In this document: positions 1 to 11,741 of the stretch, piece by piece | Layout: every line of letters starts with the position of its first letter | Position numbering within the stretch: position 1 is the first letter of the stretch | Assembly (NCBI GenBank): GCA_964035015.1 | Contig: OZ035998.1 | Coordinates: forward strand, 25,869,442-25,933,441 | Direction: 5' to 3' | Length of the DNA stretch: 64,000 bases | Origin: Corallium rubrum | Taxonomy: Eukaryota; Cnidaria; Anthozoa; Scleralcyonacea; Coralliidae | The notes under the pieces: generated by a model | What the model was told of the DNA's origin: nothing | Database searches by the model: none | What the model saw: only the letters and a program-made list of their open reading frames with translations | Program-made: the position numbers and the translations under genes

Positions 1-804
1 ACTGATTTAACATTTCAAAGCTTACAAAATATGTTTTTAGGAGGTTTCAAAAGGGATTATTTTTAATAAGCTTTAAATGGCTTCCCTATGAATACATGTT
101 TTGCAAAGGCAGAATTAAATGTCAACAGCTCAAAAATTACATTTATAAAAGAGTCCAGGATAAAAACAATTCGGTAGAATTGTAGTATTAAACAGACAAC
201 GTTTCAGTCGAAAATATTTAATAAAAAAAGGTGATTGCAATGCCAATAAAATCATCACGTCTACATAAGCTTATAAAGGTAGTGTTTTAAGTTAGCTTTA
301 GTTAAGCTGATTTATGGTTTGGACGAGCAAAGGGAAAGCACGAAAACGAGCAGTATATTGTTTAGGTTAAGCGAAAACTTGAAAACAAGAATCCTACCGT
401 TAACTTTTGACCACGGAATCACTGTAATTCAGATCGAATTTTTGTTTACCATACGTCGTTTGGTTTCTTCAAGTTTTCTGGTTTCTCTTCAAGATATATT
501 AAACGGGTTGTTTGTATCCTTTTCTTCGTGCTCCATTTCGTTTCGTTTAATAAACGAAAGCAAAATACTATTTCATTTGCTTGAGAGTTTATAGTTTTCT
601 TCATCGCTAGTCACCAGTGCCCAACAATTCTTACGCGTGACACCGTACCAAACATATATATAAATATATATATATATATATAAACTATTTCTCAGATTTC
701 GTCTCCCTCGCTTTTTCTACACGCGTGTAAAATGGACTCCACGCGCGTCGAGATTAGCACCCTCACCGGGCTCCGGGCCTTCGGCCCTCCGCCCGGCTCG
801 GGGA
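1..804 (+). repeat. Dispersed hairpin-tailed repeat, copy 1 (cut by window edge)
   Basis: This stretch is clearly similar to 45003-45793 and more weakly to 56940-58101. Shared stretches include the segment around 60-200, the segment around 285-345 and the tail at 712-804. The tail has two CACGCGTG-like palindromes, then a GC-rich hairpin with a GGCC-TTCG-GGCC core, and ends in CTCGGGGA. No coding capacity is recognised. Copies 2 and 3 end directly against ATT repeats; this one is followed by unrelated sequence. The class is unknown: probably a non-autonomous retroelement or terminal-hairpin element. Confidence 0.7.
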
Positions 805-1018
805 CAACTAAGTGACGGAGAATGTTCTTATCACATTGAATGGAGCTACTGTAGTTCAGAAACTGATGAATACTGAACTTGGGAAAAGAAAAAATGCTTT
901 TCATTCCAATCCAATCCAACCCAATACATCAAAATGAACTGTTATTTGAAATTAATTGATAAATTTATTGTTAAAAGTTTAAGGTTAATTTGTTCGTATA
1001 TTCATCATAAAAAACCCC

Positions 1019-1360
1019 AACAATTTTGATAAATTTACAAGCAACTTCCAAACAGTAGCAATAACAATAAATTTCCAAACAAGCTTCCAAACAGTTTTAA
1101 TAAATTTCCAAACAGAGCGATAAATTTCCAAACAATTTCCAAACAGTACCGATAAATTTCCAAACAATTTCCAAACAGTAGCGATAAATTTCCAAACAAT
1201 TTCCAAACAGAGCGATAAATTTACAAACCATTTCCAAACAGTTTCGAAAAATTTCCAAACAATTTCCAAACAGTAGAGATAAATTTCCAAACAGTTTTAA
1301 TAAATTTCCAAACAATTTCCAAACAGTAACGATACATTTCCAAACAAGATTCATACTGAT
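1019..1360. repeat. Minisatellite of TTTCCAAACA-type units
   Basis: About 340 bp of imperfect tandem units are built from AAATTTCCAAACA, CAATTTCCAAACAG and TAGCGAT-type spacers, giving a higher-order period near 35-40 bp. The minus strand reads as repeated VWKLFGNL in two frames. That is a by-product of the repeat, not a protein gene. It lies in the DRC1-like gene, downstream of its most distal visible exon. Confidence 0.8.
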
Positions 1361-1654
1361 TTAGGGCTAATTTCCAAGTAATTTCCAAACTGTATCAATA
1401 GACTTCCAAAGTATTTACATACTATTTCAAAAAAGTGATTGAAATAGAATAAAATTTCCAGATAAGTTCCAAACTAAATGCAAATTTCCATAGTATGTCA
1501 ATGTCACATGTAATTGGAAATTGCCATTTACAGTGTATATCCCAACTAGTTCCAAACTATTTACATTGTACGGAAAGGTTTTGATTTTTCTGGTGTAATT
1601 AGCAAATTTCTTTTACCAACTAATAGAAAAGCAAAAATTCACAAGCAAGCTTAC

Positions 1655-1699
1655 CTTTGAATTGATGTATTGATGAAGAAGCATTCTTAACTCTGAATT
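1655..1699 (-). CDS. DRC1: DRC1-like gene, penultimate or near-terminal exon (15 codons)
   Basis: A 45-nt minus-strand exon translates to NSELRMLLHQYINSK. It is preceded by a good acceptor (CTTTTTGTCAG) and followed by the donor GTAAGC. Both junctions are phase 0, matching the phase-0 end of the exon at 6916-7069. The motif (Q)NxELRMLLHQY(I/L)NSK is the hallmark end of the sperm-tail C-terminal domain of dynein regulatory complex subunit 1. DRC1 is a coiled-coil scaffold of the nexin-dynein regulatory complex linking outer doublets in motile cilia. The remaining C-terminal codons (normally a short tail beginning VN/IN) were not found and should lie beyond position 1. The exon is too short to stand out as an ORF. 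Confidence 0.78.
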
Positions 1700-2248
1700 C
1701 TGACAAAAAGAAAATGTTTGTTTAAAGGAGAACTCCAGTAAAAAAAATCGATAATTTTTCAAAAAAAGGAATAAAGGATCGTGTTAAAAAATGCCGGTTT
1801 AGTCCTATGATATCTGTTTTTGTTTTAGAGAAATAACATTTCTATTTTCATATATTTGTGCTACTTTAGGATATATTTTGTAGGCTCAAAATTGGTGCCC
1901 AGTGGTAATTCTATTTCAATTTTGATGTCATTGAGTGCTGAAACAAAAGAAAAGCACTCAATGACGTCAAAATTCAAAAGAAAGTGCGCACTGTACACCA
2001 ACGTTGAGCCAGGGTGCTCTAAAACACGGGCGGAGAAACGGCAATGGGAGCCCTGATCTACGTGCGATGCGCATATATCACTTCGAGCTTTGATTCAATT
2101 TCATTTTTGAAAGATAAGAAACCATGAGCGAAGAAAACTGAGACGGCTGAAAGAAGATGCCAACGACAGAATAACCTTTACCGATAGAAACCTCCGCTTT
2201 AAAAATTGCAGCAATGATGGAAAAAAAAATTGATTCACTATTAAAGAC

Positions 2249-2389
2249 TTATTAACCGAGTGCGAGGTCTGTACGGGAAAGTATTTGCCTGAGGTTTTTG
2301 TACAGACCGAGCGACGAAGGAGCGAGGTTTGTGCAATAAAACCGAGGGCAAATACTTTCCAGTACAGACCGAGCAAACGAGGTTAATAA
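2249..2389. mobile_element. Small inverted-repeat element (MITE), ~140 bp
   Basis: The ends are TTATTAACC and GGTTAATAA. The inner part is also inverted: a GTCTGTACnGGAAAGTATTTGCC-like arm on the left is mirrored on the right before AGTACAGACCGAG. There is no ORF of note. The target duplication is unclear. It lies within the 5.2-kb intron of the DRC1-like gene. Confidence 0.7.
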
Positions 2390-2839
2390 GAAATTTATTA
2401 TATGGCTATTGGTTCACTTTATTTTTAAGCTTCGAGCGTTGTTTTCGTCTTCGGATTATGCTGTTTACCTTGCCTGTTGACTTTTTCGTATCGCTTCTTG
2501 GCCTTCTTATTTACACCAGTTCGGCTTTTATTTGTCGTGTTTTTAGATAAACAGCTTTAAAGAAAACCAGCAGTGATGTTCCAACACATTTTATTGTTCA
2601 GAATATATGAATAAAGATACCTGTTTCTCTTTTATTTGTTTTCAAATCAACTCAGAAATGTTCCCGCGAAAACTTACAGGGCCGGGGAAAAAGCGTATTG
2701 ACCGGTCGGTCAATATCGTAAAATCCCGACCCCTCAGGAACCAATCAGCGTGCGTCGTTTTGCGTACGGACCGGAAATCAAACCCAGCCATATAATAATG
2801 CATGTTATGGCTGATCCAGCTACTGCAAGATGAAGTCAA

Positions 2840-4592
2840 AGACTGTACCTGTACAGTCGTTTACATAACTTAGCCAACAGGGAAGGAAAGAAACTGAAAT
2901 CAACATTTCTTAAGAGAAAATTGGAACAGCTTAAGTTTAATCCTAATCCAAAAAAGTGGTGGGATTCAATAAAAGGGCTTGCAGGATACCCCAAGAAAGC
3001 ACAAATTTCGACCTGTCTTATTGGCAATCAAATCCTTGCTGGAAGAGCGCTTGCAGATAAAATAAATGACACATTTTCGTCCGTTACGCAACACATTGTT
3101 CCCCTTCAACCTAATCCTGAAGTTAACGAAATTGAAATCTTATCGAGGTACATTATTAGCGAAGACGAAGTTTACGCGAAACTCTCTTGTTTACGTTCTT
3201 CTAAATCGCCTGGCCCGGATGATGTTCCAAATTGGATGTTAAAAATGTATGCACCTATTCTTGCTGCCCCTGTAGCCTCTATCTTTAACGAATCTATACA
3301 GCAAGCATGTGTTCCTGGAAGAAAGCTGACATTATTCCTATTCCAAAAACTGCGAGAGTTGTCGATACAACGAAAGATCTACGTCCTATTTCATTAACAG
3401 CAACTCTGTCTAAAGTTTGTGAACGCTTTATTACAGATTGGCTTATAGAGTCCATATGGGATATGATAGATAAACGACAATTTGGTTCGATACCCAATTC
3501 ATCTACTTCCCATGCACTAACCAGTTTTGTCCATCATCTACTAAGCGAAACCGACAGAACTAAGAAGACAGTAAGAGTATTTTTGCTTGACTTTTCTAAG
3601 GCATTTGACCTAATCGACCATACTATTCTTCTTTAGAAGTTATCCAACATGAATGTTCCACCAACGTTGATTAACTGGATAAGAAGTTTTCTTACAAATC
3701 GAAAACAACGTGTAAAATTGAAGGAATGCGTTTCTGAATGGCAAACAGTCAACGGTGGGGTTCTGCAGGGAACTGTATTAGGACCGATACTTTTCCTTGT
3801 GATGATTAATGATCTATTGTCATACTGGACAGACCGATGGAAATACGTCGATGATAGTACAGTTACTGAAAGCATTCCTAGTAATTGTGACAGTAACCTA
3901 CAAAGTCTTGTCAATGAGATCAACGACTGGACTACTCAAAATAAAATGAAACTTAATGCTACTAAATGTAAAGAATTAATCGTCGATTTTTCAAAAGAAA
4001 AACGGTCGTTTTTGCCTTTGAACATTGGAGGAGTTTTAGTCGAAAAAGTCAAATCTGCTCGATTACTTGGACTTATTTTCCAGACGATCTGAGATGGAAT
4101 GAACATGTTAATAGCATCGTGAAGAAAGCAGGAAAAAGGCTTTACATGTTGAGATTACTAAAACGATCAAATGCTGAAATAGATACGTTAATAATAGTAT
4201 ATACTACGATAATTAGACCTGTGCTTGAATACGCTTCCCAGGTATGGCATTATAATATTCCGAACTATTTGAGCGACGAGATTGAAGTCCTGCAAAAACG
4301 TGCATTGAGAATTATTTTACCTTACTTAAGTTATAGAGAAGCTTTGGGCTGTACAAAAATTTTAACTTTAAAGGAACGTCGTGAAAACTTATCTGATAAT
4401 TTTTTTAGGAACAATCACAATAACCTAAAGGTTCAAGAATGTTTCCCTGATAGAATTTTAACTAACTATGAACTAAGACTTAACGGATTTTATAACCATT
4501 ATTTATGTAAGACTGAACGTTTTAAAAACTCGTTTTTCCCTCAAAGTGTTTTAAGAAGTAATTTCGGTTTTAATAAATCTGAATATATATAG
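2840..4592 (+). pseudogene. Decayed non-LTR retrotransposon (CR1/Jockey-type) reverse transcriptase
   Basis: This is the 3' half of a LINE ORF2. The visible order is: a linker with the KWWDSIKGLAG motif; SPGPDDVPNWMLK; a finger/palm segment with ADIIPIPK and DLRPISL; motif A FLLDFSKAFDLIDH; motif B GVLQGTVLGPILF; catalytic motif C YVDD (about 3846-3857); and a thumb/C-terminal region with RPVLEYASQVWH. The 5' endonuclease part is absent, so the copy is 5'-truncated. It is dead: a -1 frameshift near 3312, an in-frame TAG near 3634 just after motif A, and another frameshift near 4085. It lies in sense orientation opposite to the DRC1-like gene, inside its intron. The exact clade (CR1, L2, Jockey or relatives) cannot be fixed by eye. 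Confidence 0.88.
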
Positions 4593-5950
4593 GCCTATAT
4601 TAGAAGTCGAATCTTCATTTATATGCTACCAAGTATACGTGTGGTTTCCAGCTTTTTTAGGACGTTATCTTACTTTGTTTGTCCTATAAATGTTATTTTA
4701 ATGAACTATATACCTATACATACTAAAATCATTGTAGTTTGAAGGAATCTCAAACTTTAGAAGCTGAAAAAAAAAACCCAGCCAAACTTCAAGCGGCCGT
4801 GATTATATAGCAACTGTACTGTAGTCTATAAAATAATGGACTTGATCAGATGTGTTTAAAACGGAGACAGAAGTAGATGGTAAGAGACACTACAGTACTC
4901 TTTTAGTATGTCCTTTAAAAATATTTTCAGATATATGATCGATAGTTTTTTCTTCAGAAGTGTTATGATATTATCTATAACAAAATATGCTGAACTGCAT
5001 AAGATTGTTTACTGTGCACATAAAATTTGGCGAACAAAGAGTACTATAATCTTGTTTTTACCGTCGTAAACTAAGTGGTGCAGACTAGCTTGTAGTAAAC
5101 TTTGGCATTTTTATTTACATCATTTGGTTGAAATTTGTTCTAAAAGTCTTTCTCCTCGTATGTTTAACACTATTGGAAACAGGGTTTTAGCATCGTGTAT
5201 ATGTTCATGTGATTGCTCTATAAGAGAAGCATAGGGTTATAAACTTGAAAGTGTTAGCAGTCTTTCAGTTTCACGTATTAAAGCTATATGGCGAGAATGG
5301 AAGAGAACATTTTCAAAAATGGGTTGGTGAAATGTCAATTTTACGAAAAAAGCACAAAAAATATCAGTTGGAAAGCCTATTTAATTGTCTTTACGTTGGT
5401 GTATTCAAATTCACTTTTGTCAACCGTTTCGCAGAGAAAACAAGATTTTAACGCCGTGCGCCCTTCAAAAATGATAAATTTTTAGGAATTTTTTCAACTC
5501 TTACGATAAACAATTGTGATTTTATTAATCTAGAAAAAATCCCTCACAATATATAATTAAAACGAATTTAATCTGAAAGAGTTACTTGCTCTTTTTTTGT
5601 GTTTCTAATGGCAGTAATAAGTTTTCTTCCTTTTCAAAAAGAGGAATTTATCTCGGGTACTCTTCAATTTTTTTGTCGCCATTGAAAGTGCGTTTTTGTT
5701 GATTATCTGAGCCCAAGCGCGCTCATTCCAGTCATTTGATGCATCACACGCAGCACGCCAAATTATATGCGCGTTTCTCCGCCCGTGGTTTAGAGCGTCC
5801 TGGTTGAGCTGTCGAAATATAGCGCCATCCAGAAGAAAACTATACAAAGTGAACTAACGTTTTCACATTCGTATATTTTGGTTATGGACAGGCATGATAC
5901 TTAAGGCTTTTTATTTGAATATAATATTTTTATTAGTGTTCTCCTTTTAA
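4593..5950. other. No recognised gene
   Basis: The first part (to about 4790) is probably the 3' UTR of the preceding LINE. The rest shows short ORFs without recognisable domains. The longest, 5605-5847 on the minus strand (80 codons), does not match any family I recognise. There is no microsatellite or clear inverted repeat. Confidence 0.4.
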
Positions 5951-6730
5951 GTGTCCCTAACCCCAAAAATTTTATCATTTACCTTGAAACCATGTCTAAA
6001 GTTATGAAGAATGTCGTTGAAAGTTCGGCTATATCAGTTTTTCTTCATAAGTTATTGATGTTTTTGTAATATGCAAATAAGGCACATGATGACGTAACAT
6101 AAGGAAAGCAGAATTGTCGAAGATTTATATCTTCAAAATTATTCATCAAAATTTCTCCAAACTTTGCATGTATTTACAGACTACTAAACTGAAAGAGATA
6201 GTTCGAGTTATATAGTCGTAATGGTAACCAATTAGTTTCCAGACCTCTTAATTTAAAAAACAAATTTTGTTTTCTCTTAAGTGCTGATCATTTTGAAGTT
6301 GGTAATATTGCAGGAAGATTCTAAACTTTGGAGGAAGATTACAAACTTAATTAATCTTATACTAAGCTGAAGTTGTAGTAAACTCTGCTATGGCAGGAAA
6401 AAAAATTTTGAGCCTGAATTTAGAGATCTGGAAACAAATCGGTTGTCATGAAGGCTAAATAGCTCAAATTATGTTTCTTAGTTAGGTGGTCTGTATATAT
6501 GTGTAAAGTTTTGAGAAATTTCGATGTATAAGTTTGAAGATATACACGATATAATATCTTCCACAATTCTGCTTTCCTTATCTTACGTCATCACATGCCT
6601 TATTTGCATATTACAAAAACCCCGATAACTTAAAAACAAAAATCGATATCGCCGAACTTCCAATGCCATTCTTCATGATTTTAAGGGTGCTTTTAATCTA
6701 AACCATAAACATGTGGGGGTTGGGGGCAAT
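5951..6730 (-). mobile_element. TTAA-flanked palindromic MITE, copy 1
   Basis: It starts GTGTCCCTAACCCC after TTAA (5947-5950) and ends GGGGGTTGGGGGCAAT before TTAA (6731-6734). It is homologous to 8055-8791 and 34052-34811, in inverted order. The two halves of each copy are diverged inverted repeats of each other, with shared GTTATGAAGAATG..GTTG.AAGTTCGGC stretches. It encodes nothing. TTAA duplication fits Kolobok or piggyBac mobilisation in trans. Confidence 0.8.
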
Positions 6731-6788
6731 TTAATATCGTAATATAATTGTAAAAAATGTTTCGTAGACGTTCGAAAATGTTAATAAA

Positions 6789-6858
6789 CCCCTGATCGAA
6801 CCTGCAACCTTCTCATGACCGGGTAGATCTTCCAACCGTTGACCTACACAGAAGCTCG
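6789..6858 (-). repeat. tRNA-derived sequence (SINE head or decayed tRNA)
   Basis: The minus strand contains an A-box-like TAGGTCAACGG and, about 35 nt later, a B-box-like GGTTCGATCAGG, with tRNA-like spacing. The cloverleaf is degenerate, so a functional tRNA is unlikely. It lies between the palindromic MITE and a DRC1-like exon. Confidence 0.45.
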
Positions 6859-6915
6859 GGTGGGCAGCTATATGTATACGTTTGCAAATTCATAATTTGC
6901 CAAATTTACTCTTAC

Positions 6916-7069
6916 CTGTTGATCTAAAGCATCAGTTTCTTGTATTAAAGCGGCTCGTTCAGTTAAAACAGATAAATATTTCTCAAATCCTTCAATTAAC
7001 CCATTCCAAACATGTTCCTTTGATCTGTCAATAACGGATGTCATCTTCTGCCAATGTTCTGCATCGAGA
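6916..7069 (-). CDS. DRC1: DRC1-like gene, exon with sperm-tail C-terminal domain
   Basis: A 154-nt minus-strand exon is bounded by the acceptor TTTACTTCAG and donor GTAAGAG. It starts with one nucleotide completing the codon split from the 11.2-kb exon and then reads 51 codons: LDAEHWQKM, then SKEHVWNGLIEGFEKY, LSVLTERAALIQETD and ALDQQ. Tryptophans in EHWQKM and VWNGL, the LxxLEKYxxVLTER heptads and the final xLxQQ before NSELRML are the conserved features of the NYD-SP28-associated (sperm-tail C-terminal) domain of DRC1. In the cell this acts in the nexin link that regulates dynein arms of motile cilia and flagella. No frame-breaking change is seen, so the gene looks intact here. Confidence 0.8.
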
Positions 7070-7377
7070 CTGAAGTAAATAAGAATCCAAAAAGTTCATG
7101 TTTTGATAGGAGAGATAATGTAAAGTGACAACCACTAAGAGTAATTTTTAGCCGTTTTTATACTAGTGTTATTACGTTTAAGCACTGTGAGCGACGTCCT
7201 ATAAACGTCTCAGTTGGCTTACACGTTTAGTATAAATATGTATGTCCAAACAACGTACTAAGATCAATTCATGTACAAAGGCTTCAAATGAAAAAATCTG
7301 TAATCATTTGGTTGGTATAATACTTTTAAACCAGTCATGAAAATTTGACACAGATCGGTTAAAATGTTTTCGAGTTA

Positions 7378-7562
7378 TAGACCACTTTCATAAAGGCCAC
7401 CGCTTTATAAATATTCTTTTATGTGCAACTAAATTAGCCTTTCTGGCCTCGTTATGAAGCAAAGATTCTTTTGAATTGAAGACACACAAACCAGGCTAGA
7501 AAGGCTTATCAAGATGCACATAAAAGAATATTCAAATTAATCGCTATTATGAAAGTGGTCTA
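7378..7562. mobile_element. Hairpin MITE with TA ends (mariner-like)
   Basis: The terminal inverted repeats are TAGACCACTTTCATAA and TTATGAAAGTGGTCTA. The inner arms (TATTCTTTTATGTGCA and TGCACATAAAAGAATA) also pair, so nearly the whole 185 bp folds back. TA at both ends is compatible with Tc1/mariner target use. No coding capacity. Confidence 0.72.
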
Positions 7563-7637
7563 TTAGACTAACATTTTGTCGACCTCAAAATGACATTTTG
7601 TAACAAAATTTTAACTTGAGATTTGAATAAGTGGTGG

Positions 7638-7776
7638 CCGGATATTTTGCCGAAAGACATTTCGCCGAACAGACTATTTGTCGAACGGGCTATTTGCCGA
7701 ATAGACTATTTGCCGAATGGACTATTTTCCGAACAGAGTATTTGCCGAATGGACTATTTGCGGACAGGACATTTTC
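7638..7776. repeat. Short tandem array of GCCGAAnnGACTATTT units
   Basis: About eight imperfect 16-17-bp units of the form TTTGCCGAATGGACTA follow one another. The reading frames through it are repeat by-products. Confidence 0.7.
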
Positions 7777-7861
7777 TCGGGAACAGTTACCCACCCTGGC
7801 AGACTTTTTATGATTGGTGGTTAGTTTGAAACGGATTTGAGAATGCAAAGCAGCTCTTTAA

Positions 7862-8049
7862 GCCTGGTTCTCATATGTCGCCGATGGTCGCCGATTTGTG
7901 ATTTAGGTGCATGTTAAAACGGGAAGTGCAGCAGCATGTTAAGTAATAAAGAATGCAGAAAAGTAGTGCTTTTATTCTTTTACTTAACATGCATCTAAAT
8001 CAGGCGTCGGCGATGATCGGCGACCATCGGCGACATATGAGAACCAGGC
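7862..8049. mobile_element. 188-bp hairpin MITE with TTTAA flanks
   Basis: It starts GCCTGGTTCTCATATGTCGC and ends with the reverse complement. Both ends carry about 30-bp arms containing CGCCGATGGTCGCCGA. TTTAA lies on both sides (7857-7861 and 8050-8054). The right flank TTAA is also the left flank of the next element at 8055, so the two elements are nested at one site. Confidence 0.75.
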
Positions 8050-8054
8050 TTTAA

Positions 8055-8791
8055 AGTGCCCCTAACCCCCAAAAATTTATGGTTTAGATTAAAAGCACCC
8101 TTAAAATTATGAAGAATGGCGTTGGAAGTTCGGCGATATCGATTTTTGTCTTTAAGTTATCGGGGTTTTTGTAATATGCAAGATAAGGAAAGCAGAATTG
8201 TGGAATATTATATATCGTGTATATCTTCAAACTTATACATCGAAATTCCTCAAAACCTTTGCACATATATACAGACCACCTAACTAAGAAACATAATTTG
8301 AGTTACTTAGCCCTCATGACAACCGACTTCTTTCCAGACCTTTAAATTCAGGCTCAAAAAATCTTTGTTTTCTGCCATAGAAGAGTTTACTACAACTTCA
8401 GACTTTAGTATAACATTAATTAAGTTTGTAGAATCTCCTTCCAATATTACCAACTTCAAAATGATCAGCACTTGAGAGAAAACAAATAGTTTTGTTTTTC
8501 AAATTAAGAGGTCTGGAAACTAATCGGTTACCATGATGACTATATAACTCGAACTATCTTTTCAAGTTTAGTAGTCTGTAAATACATGCAAAGTTTGGAG
8601 AAATTTTGATGAATAATTCTGAAGATATATTCTGAAATAAATCTTACGTCATCACGTGCCTTATTTGCATATTACAAAAACATCAATAACTTAAGAAGAA
8701 AAACCGATATAGCCGAACTTTCAACGACATTCTTCATAACCTTAGAAGTGGTTTCAAGGTAAACGGTAAAATTTGTGGAGTTAGGGGTACT
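8055..8791 (+). mobile_element. TTAA-flanked palindromic MITE, copy 2
   Basis: The ends are AGTGCCCCTAACCCCC and GGAGTTAGGGGTACT, with TTAA at 8051-8054 and 8792-8795. The left and right halves are diverged inverted repeats, giving a long imperfect hairpin. Copies 1 (5951-6730) and 3 (34052-34811) are homologous along their length. Non-coding. Confidence 0.83.
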
Positions 8792-9297
8792 TTAAAAAAC
8801 ACTTAACATAAACGGAATCCGAATTCCCATTGCGGATGACTTGCGCTGTTGTGCTCGCAATTCCCGTGTGGGCCATGTGTAGAAATTTAAATAATCAAAC
8901 ATATATAAAGTGAAGCGCATAAACAAATCGCATTTGGATAATCATGGAATTCATTCGTAACTCTCGGGGTAATAGGGTTTTTTCGGGGTAATAGTAAAAT
9001 AGTTTTTGAAGGTTACTTTATGTCCACGACAAACGTAAAGGTGATATGTCGTACTGGAGATGTGAGGAACGGAAAGAGTGTTCTTGTAGACTGACAACAC
9101 TACTAGACAAACTCTGGCATCAACCTACAACGTATACGCATTTATATAATTGATTTTCTGTATAAAAATCTTCTGTCTTCTGAATAAATTCAGCATACAC
9201 ATATATAGCAAATAAAAAAATCGAATATGGTAGAGTTCGCTTAATTCTGTGCACACGACACAAAAATTAAGTTTGTCTCGTTTGAAAGAACGCTTAA
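8792..9297. other. No recognised gene
   Basis: An AT-rich spacer between two TTAA elements. I see no ORF, splice-bounded exon or repeat structure that I can support. Confidence 0.4.
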
Positions 9298-10310
9298 GGG
9301 TGTTCAGACATATTTATTTTGACCCGTTGCTAGGGAAAACTTGATTTGACAACAGAGCTTCTAGAGCTTTACAAATTTGATTCCCATGCTAGAAATGCTA
9401 GATATTCTGCACGTAGTATATATGAATGAAGTTCTTTCGTTTGATGACATCATACAGTGACGTCATTGTGACGTCATTGAGATAAGAAAAAAACTATAAT
9501 TTCCGCCAACTGAAACGTTTTCCTAACTAAAGAAGTTTCACTAGAACCAGAATTGTTATGTGCAAAAACATACGCATGCGTTTCTCAATTGAAAAAATCT
9601 TAATGACTTTATGGCCGTTTTAATTAAATTTTAAGGGATATTTTCAACAAAAAATAGACTATCTTTGTCATTTTTGGTTTAATCATAAAATCCATGCGTA
9701 CTTTTTGGGACACATGTTTTTCCAAGGTGTAAACGAAAGAAAAGTGTCGATTCGATAAATACTCGCGGAAATTATAGGAATCTTGTGAGCCATGTTTTTG
9801 CGACTCAATGCCACTCAACCTCCTCCTGCCTGCTACCTGATCGGATCTTGCCAGCTAAATTGCGAGTTCAGCCGTGGTTCCAAGCCAAGAATGCTCGAAA
9901 AGTCGTCTTGTTCTACATACAAAGTTAAAAGTTGATGTCCACTGTCTTCGGAATGTTTGATTTATGGTTCATCAGCTCTGCCGATTTCTAAATTCCGGCA
10001 TTCAATCCAAATATCTCGACGTGACGACGTCCTTCGTTTATTTTTCCATCTATCGCCGTCTGTGTACCGAAGTTCTTCAACTCTTCAAGTGTTTTTGCAA
10101 GCGACATTCTACAGCAAAGGAATAGTTTTCTTTTGTTTTGGTATTTTTTCTCACAAACTTGCTCGCCTCTTTTCGGTTTTTTTTTGTTATCATTTTATAC
10201 CTTTTTGCAGTGTATAAGTACAAAAATATGTTTTTGTGAAAAGATTTCTCCGACCGGAAGTAATGTCCTTAGCAACCTGTTGCCTAGCAATGAAATACGT
10301 CCGAACACCC
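9298..10310. mobile_element. Kolobok-type non-autonomous element, ~1.0 kb
   Basis: The termini are GGGTGTTCAGACATATTT and AAATACGTCCGAACACCC, flanked by TTAA at 9294-9297 and 10311-10314. GTTGCTAGGG near the left end pairs with TTGCCTAGCAA near the right end. TTAA duplication with GG...CC ends is the published signature of the Kolobok superfamily. The internal ORFs (for example 9957-10217) match nothing I recognise, so it is treated as non-autonomous. Confidence 0.72.
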
Positions 10311-10361
10311 TTAAAATGACAAAGTAACATCGTTTGGACCCGCAGTAACTGGCCCACCCTG

Positions 10362-10670
10362 CCACCATAGTCAATCGAGATATGGTCTGGAAACTCGGCA
10401 AACGTCAAAGTACCTATAATGAGCTGTGATTTTATGTTGAACCGTACCTTACACCATGCACATCCTTTGTCTTAGGTTTATTAATATTTAAATAGCACGG
10501 TTGAGTGATTGAACTGAAACGTTGCTATTGGATAATTCGTTCATTATACTAAAACACAATGTGTTCAGTGACCGTGCACCGTGCACAAAAATGCATAAAG
10601 GCGAACAAAAAGATAGACCAAAGACTTTAGCTGAGTTTCCAGACCACATCTCGATTGACTATGCTGCCAC
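10362..10670. repeat. Inverted repeat pair, ~38-bp arms
   Basis: The arm containing CAATCGAGATATGGTCTGG (10371-10400) is mirrored by CCAGACCACATCTCGATTG (10639-10658). The sequence between is AT-rich and non-coding. It may be the ends of a small inverted-repeat element. Confidence 0.5.
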
Positions 10671-11124
10671 CCTTACGGTAACATTGTAATGTTTCTGTTA
10701 TGTTTGTTGTTTTTTTCCCTTCATTTATTTTAAATTTTTATTCGCAAAGATAATAAAATAAAAAAAGGTAAAAAAAACTATTTTGCAATTTTAATTTTCT
10801 TTGCTTCGTTTTCAAGATATTTCAGTTTGTTTGATGTGTAAATGTCACATGTTGAGACGTGTCCGTACATAATGACTTATTGGGGAGGGTTATACATCTT
10901 TGGTATTATCAAACGAAATCACTTTAAATTCTATGTTGTGTAAAAAACACACGGAGATGCTTTATTCGAATTAAGTTTGGTCTGGAAGCAAACCAAAAAC
11001 TGCAAAAGATGTTGCTTTGTCAAGTGAGACAATGTTAATTCCCATGCCTTAAATATAAGCAAGAGGAAAAAACAATTCGATTTGTCATCACGTTGTTGTA
11101 CGTATACTCATCATATTACAAATA

Positions 11125-11128
<4 letters not shown>

Positions 11129-11162
<34 letters not shown>
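11129..11162. repeat. (CA)n microsatellite
   Basis: An uninterrupted CA dinucleotide run of about 34 bp lies 36 bp from the donor of the 11.2-kb DRC1-like exon. Confidence 0.95.
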
Positions 11163-11167
<5 letters not shown>

Positions 11168-11198
11168 AACTATTAGTATCATGCCGTTGTTTACTTAC

Positions 11199-11252
11199 CT
11201 GGCATTCCGTTCAGGACCACATCCCATTTTAAAGGTTGGTTTTCTGCCATCC
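11199..11252 (-). CDS. DRC1: DRC1-like gene, 54-nt exon
   Basis: On the minus strand an acceptor (TTTTTATTTGCATTAG) precedes 54 nt ending at donor GTAAGT. It starts with the single nucleotide needed to finish the AG-split codon of exon 33719-33825, and ends with AG completed by T from exon 6916-7069. The peptide is DGRKPTFKMGCGPERNA between two split codons. It would link the LGVENEDD region to the sperm-tail C-terminal domain, where DRC1 proteins have a short variable linker. The phase match on both sides is the main support; the peptide itself is not diagnostic. Confidence 0.62.
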
Positions 11253-11741
11253 CTAATGCAAATAAAAAGAAATCCGTATTAGGTCCAGTTCCCATGCTAT
11301 AATCGTGTCGCTCGTTGAACTATCTATCGCACGACAGAAGATTGTTTTTATTGGCAATGTAATTGACCGTTGCGAAAAAGATGGCGTCTTGTACATTCAA
11401 CCACAATCCTTTGCGCACATTAAATATTGTTTCTTGCAGAATAATCGGAAGATAGGGTTTAAAAAGGGTTAGCTTTGGTAGGAATAAAGTTCATGCTTAC
11501 TTGAACCATTTTAGCATGATAAGAAATGTTTAGTTGTTATTTGAGCTGATTTGGAGTCGCAAAGCATTATGGTTAAATGTACTGCCGCCATCTTTTTCGG
11601 TCCCGTCAATTGTATCAGAATAATTTTATATACATATAACCGCGTAGTGATCACGCCATTGTTGTACGATTTAACAGTCCTGGACTGGCCATTGGGCATT
11701 TTGCCTTGGAACAATGGGCAGTCACTGTTCTATACCCAGTA
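11253..11741. other. No recognised gene
   Basis: Intronic sequence of the DRC1-like gene between the 54-nt exon and a fold-back element. The short ORFs on both strands at 11511-11742 overlap one another antisense and match nothing recognised. Confidence 0.4.

Noticed and set aside
985..1354. Minus-strand frames with repeated VWKLFGNL, possibly a repeat protein
   Set aside because: Two overlapping frames give the same repeat peptide, as expected of a minisatellite; unit indels break the frame.
6789..6858. Functional tRNA gene
   Set aside because: A- and B-box-like blocks are present but the acceptor and anticodon stems do not pair well; treated as SINE-like.
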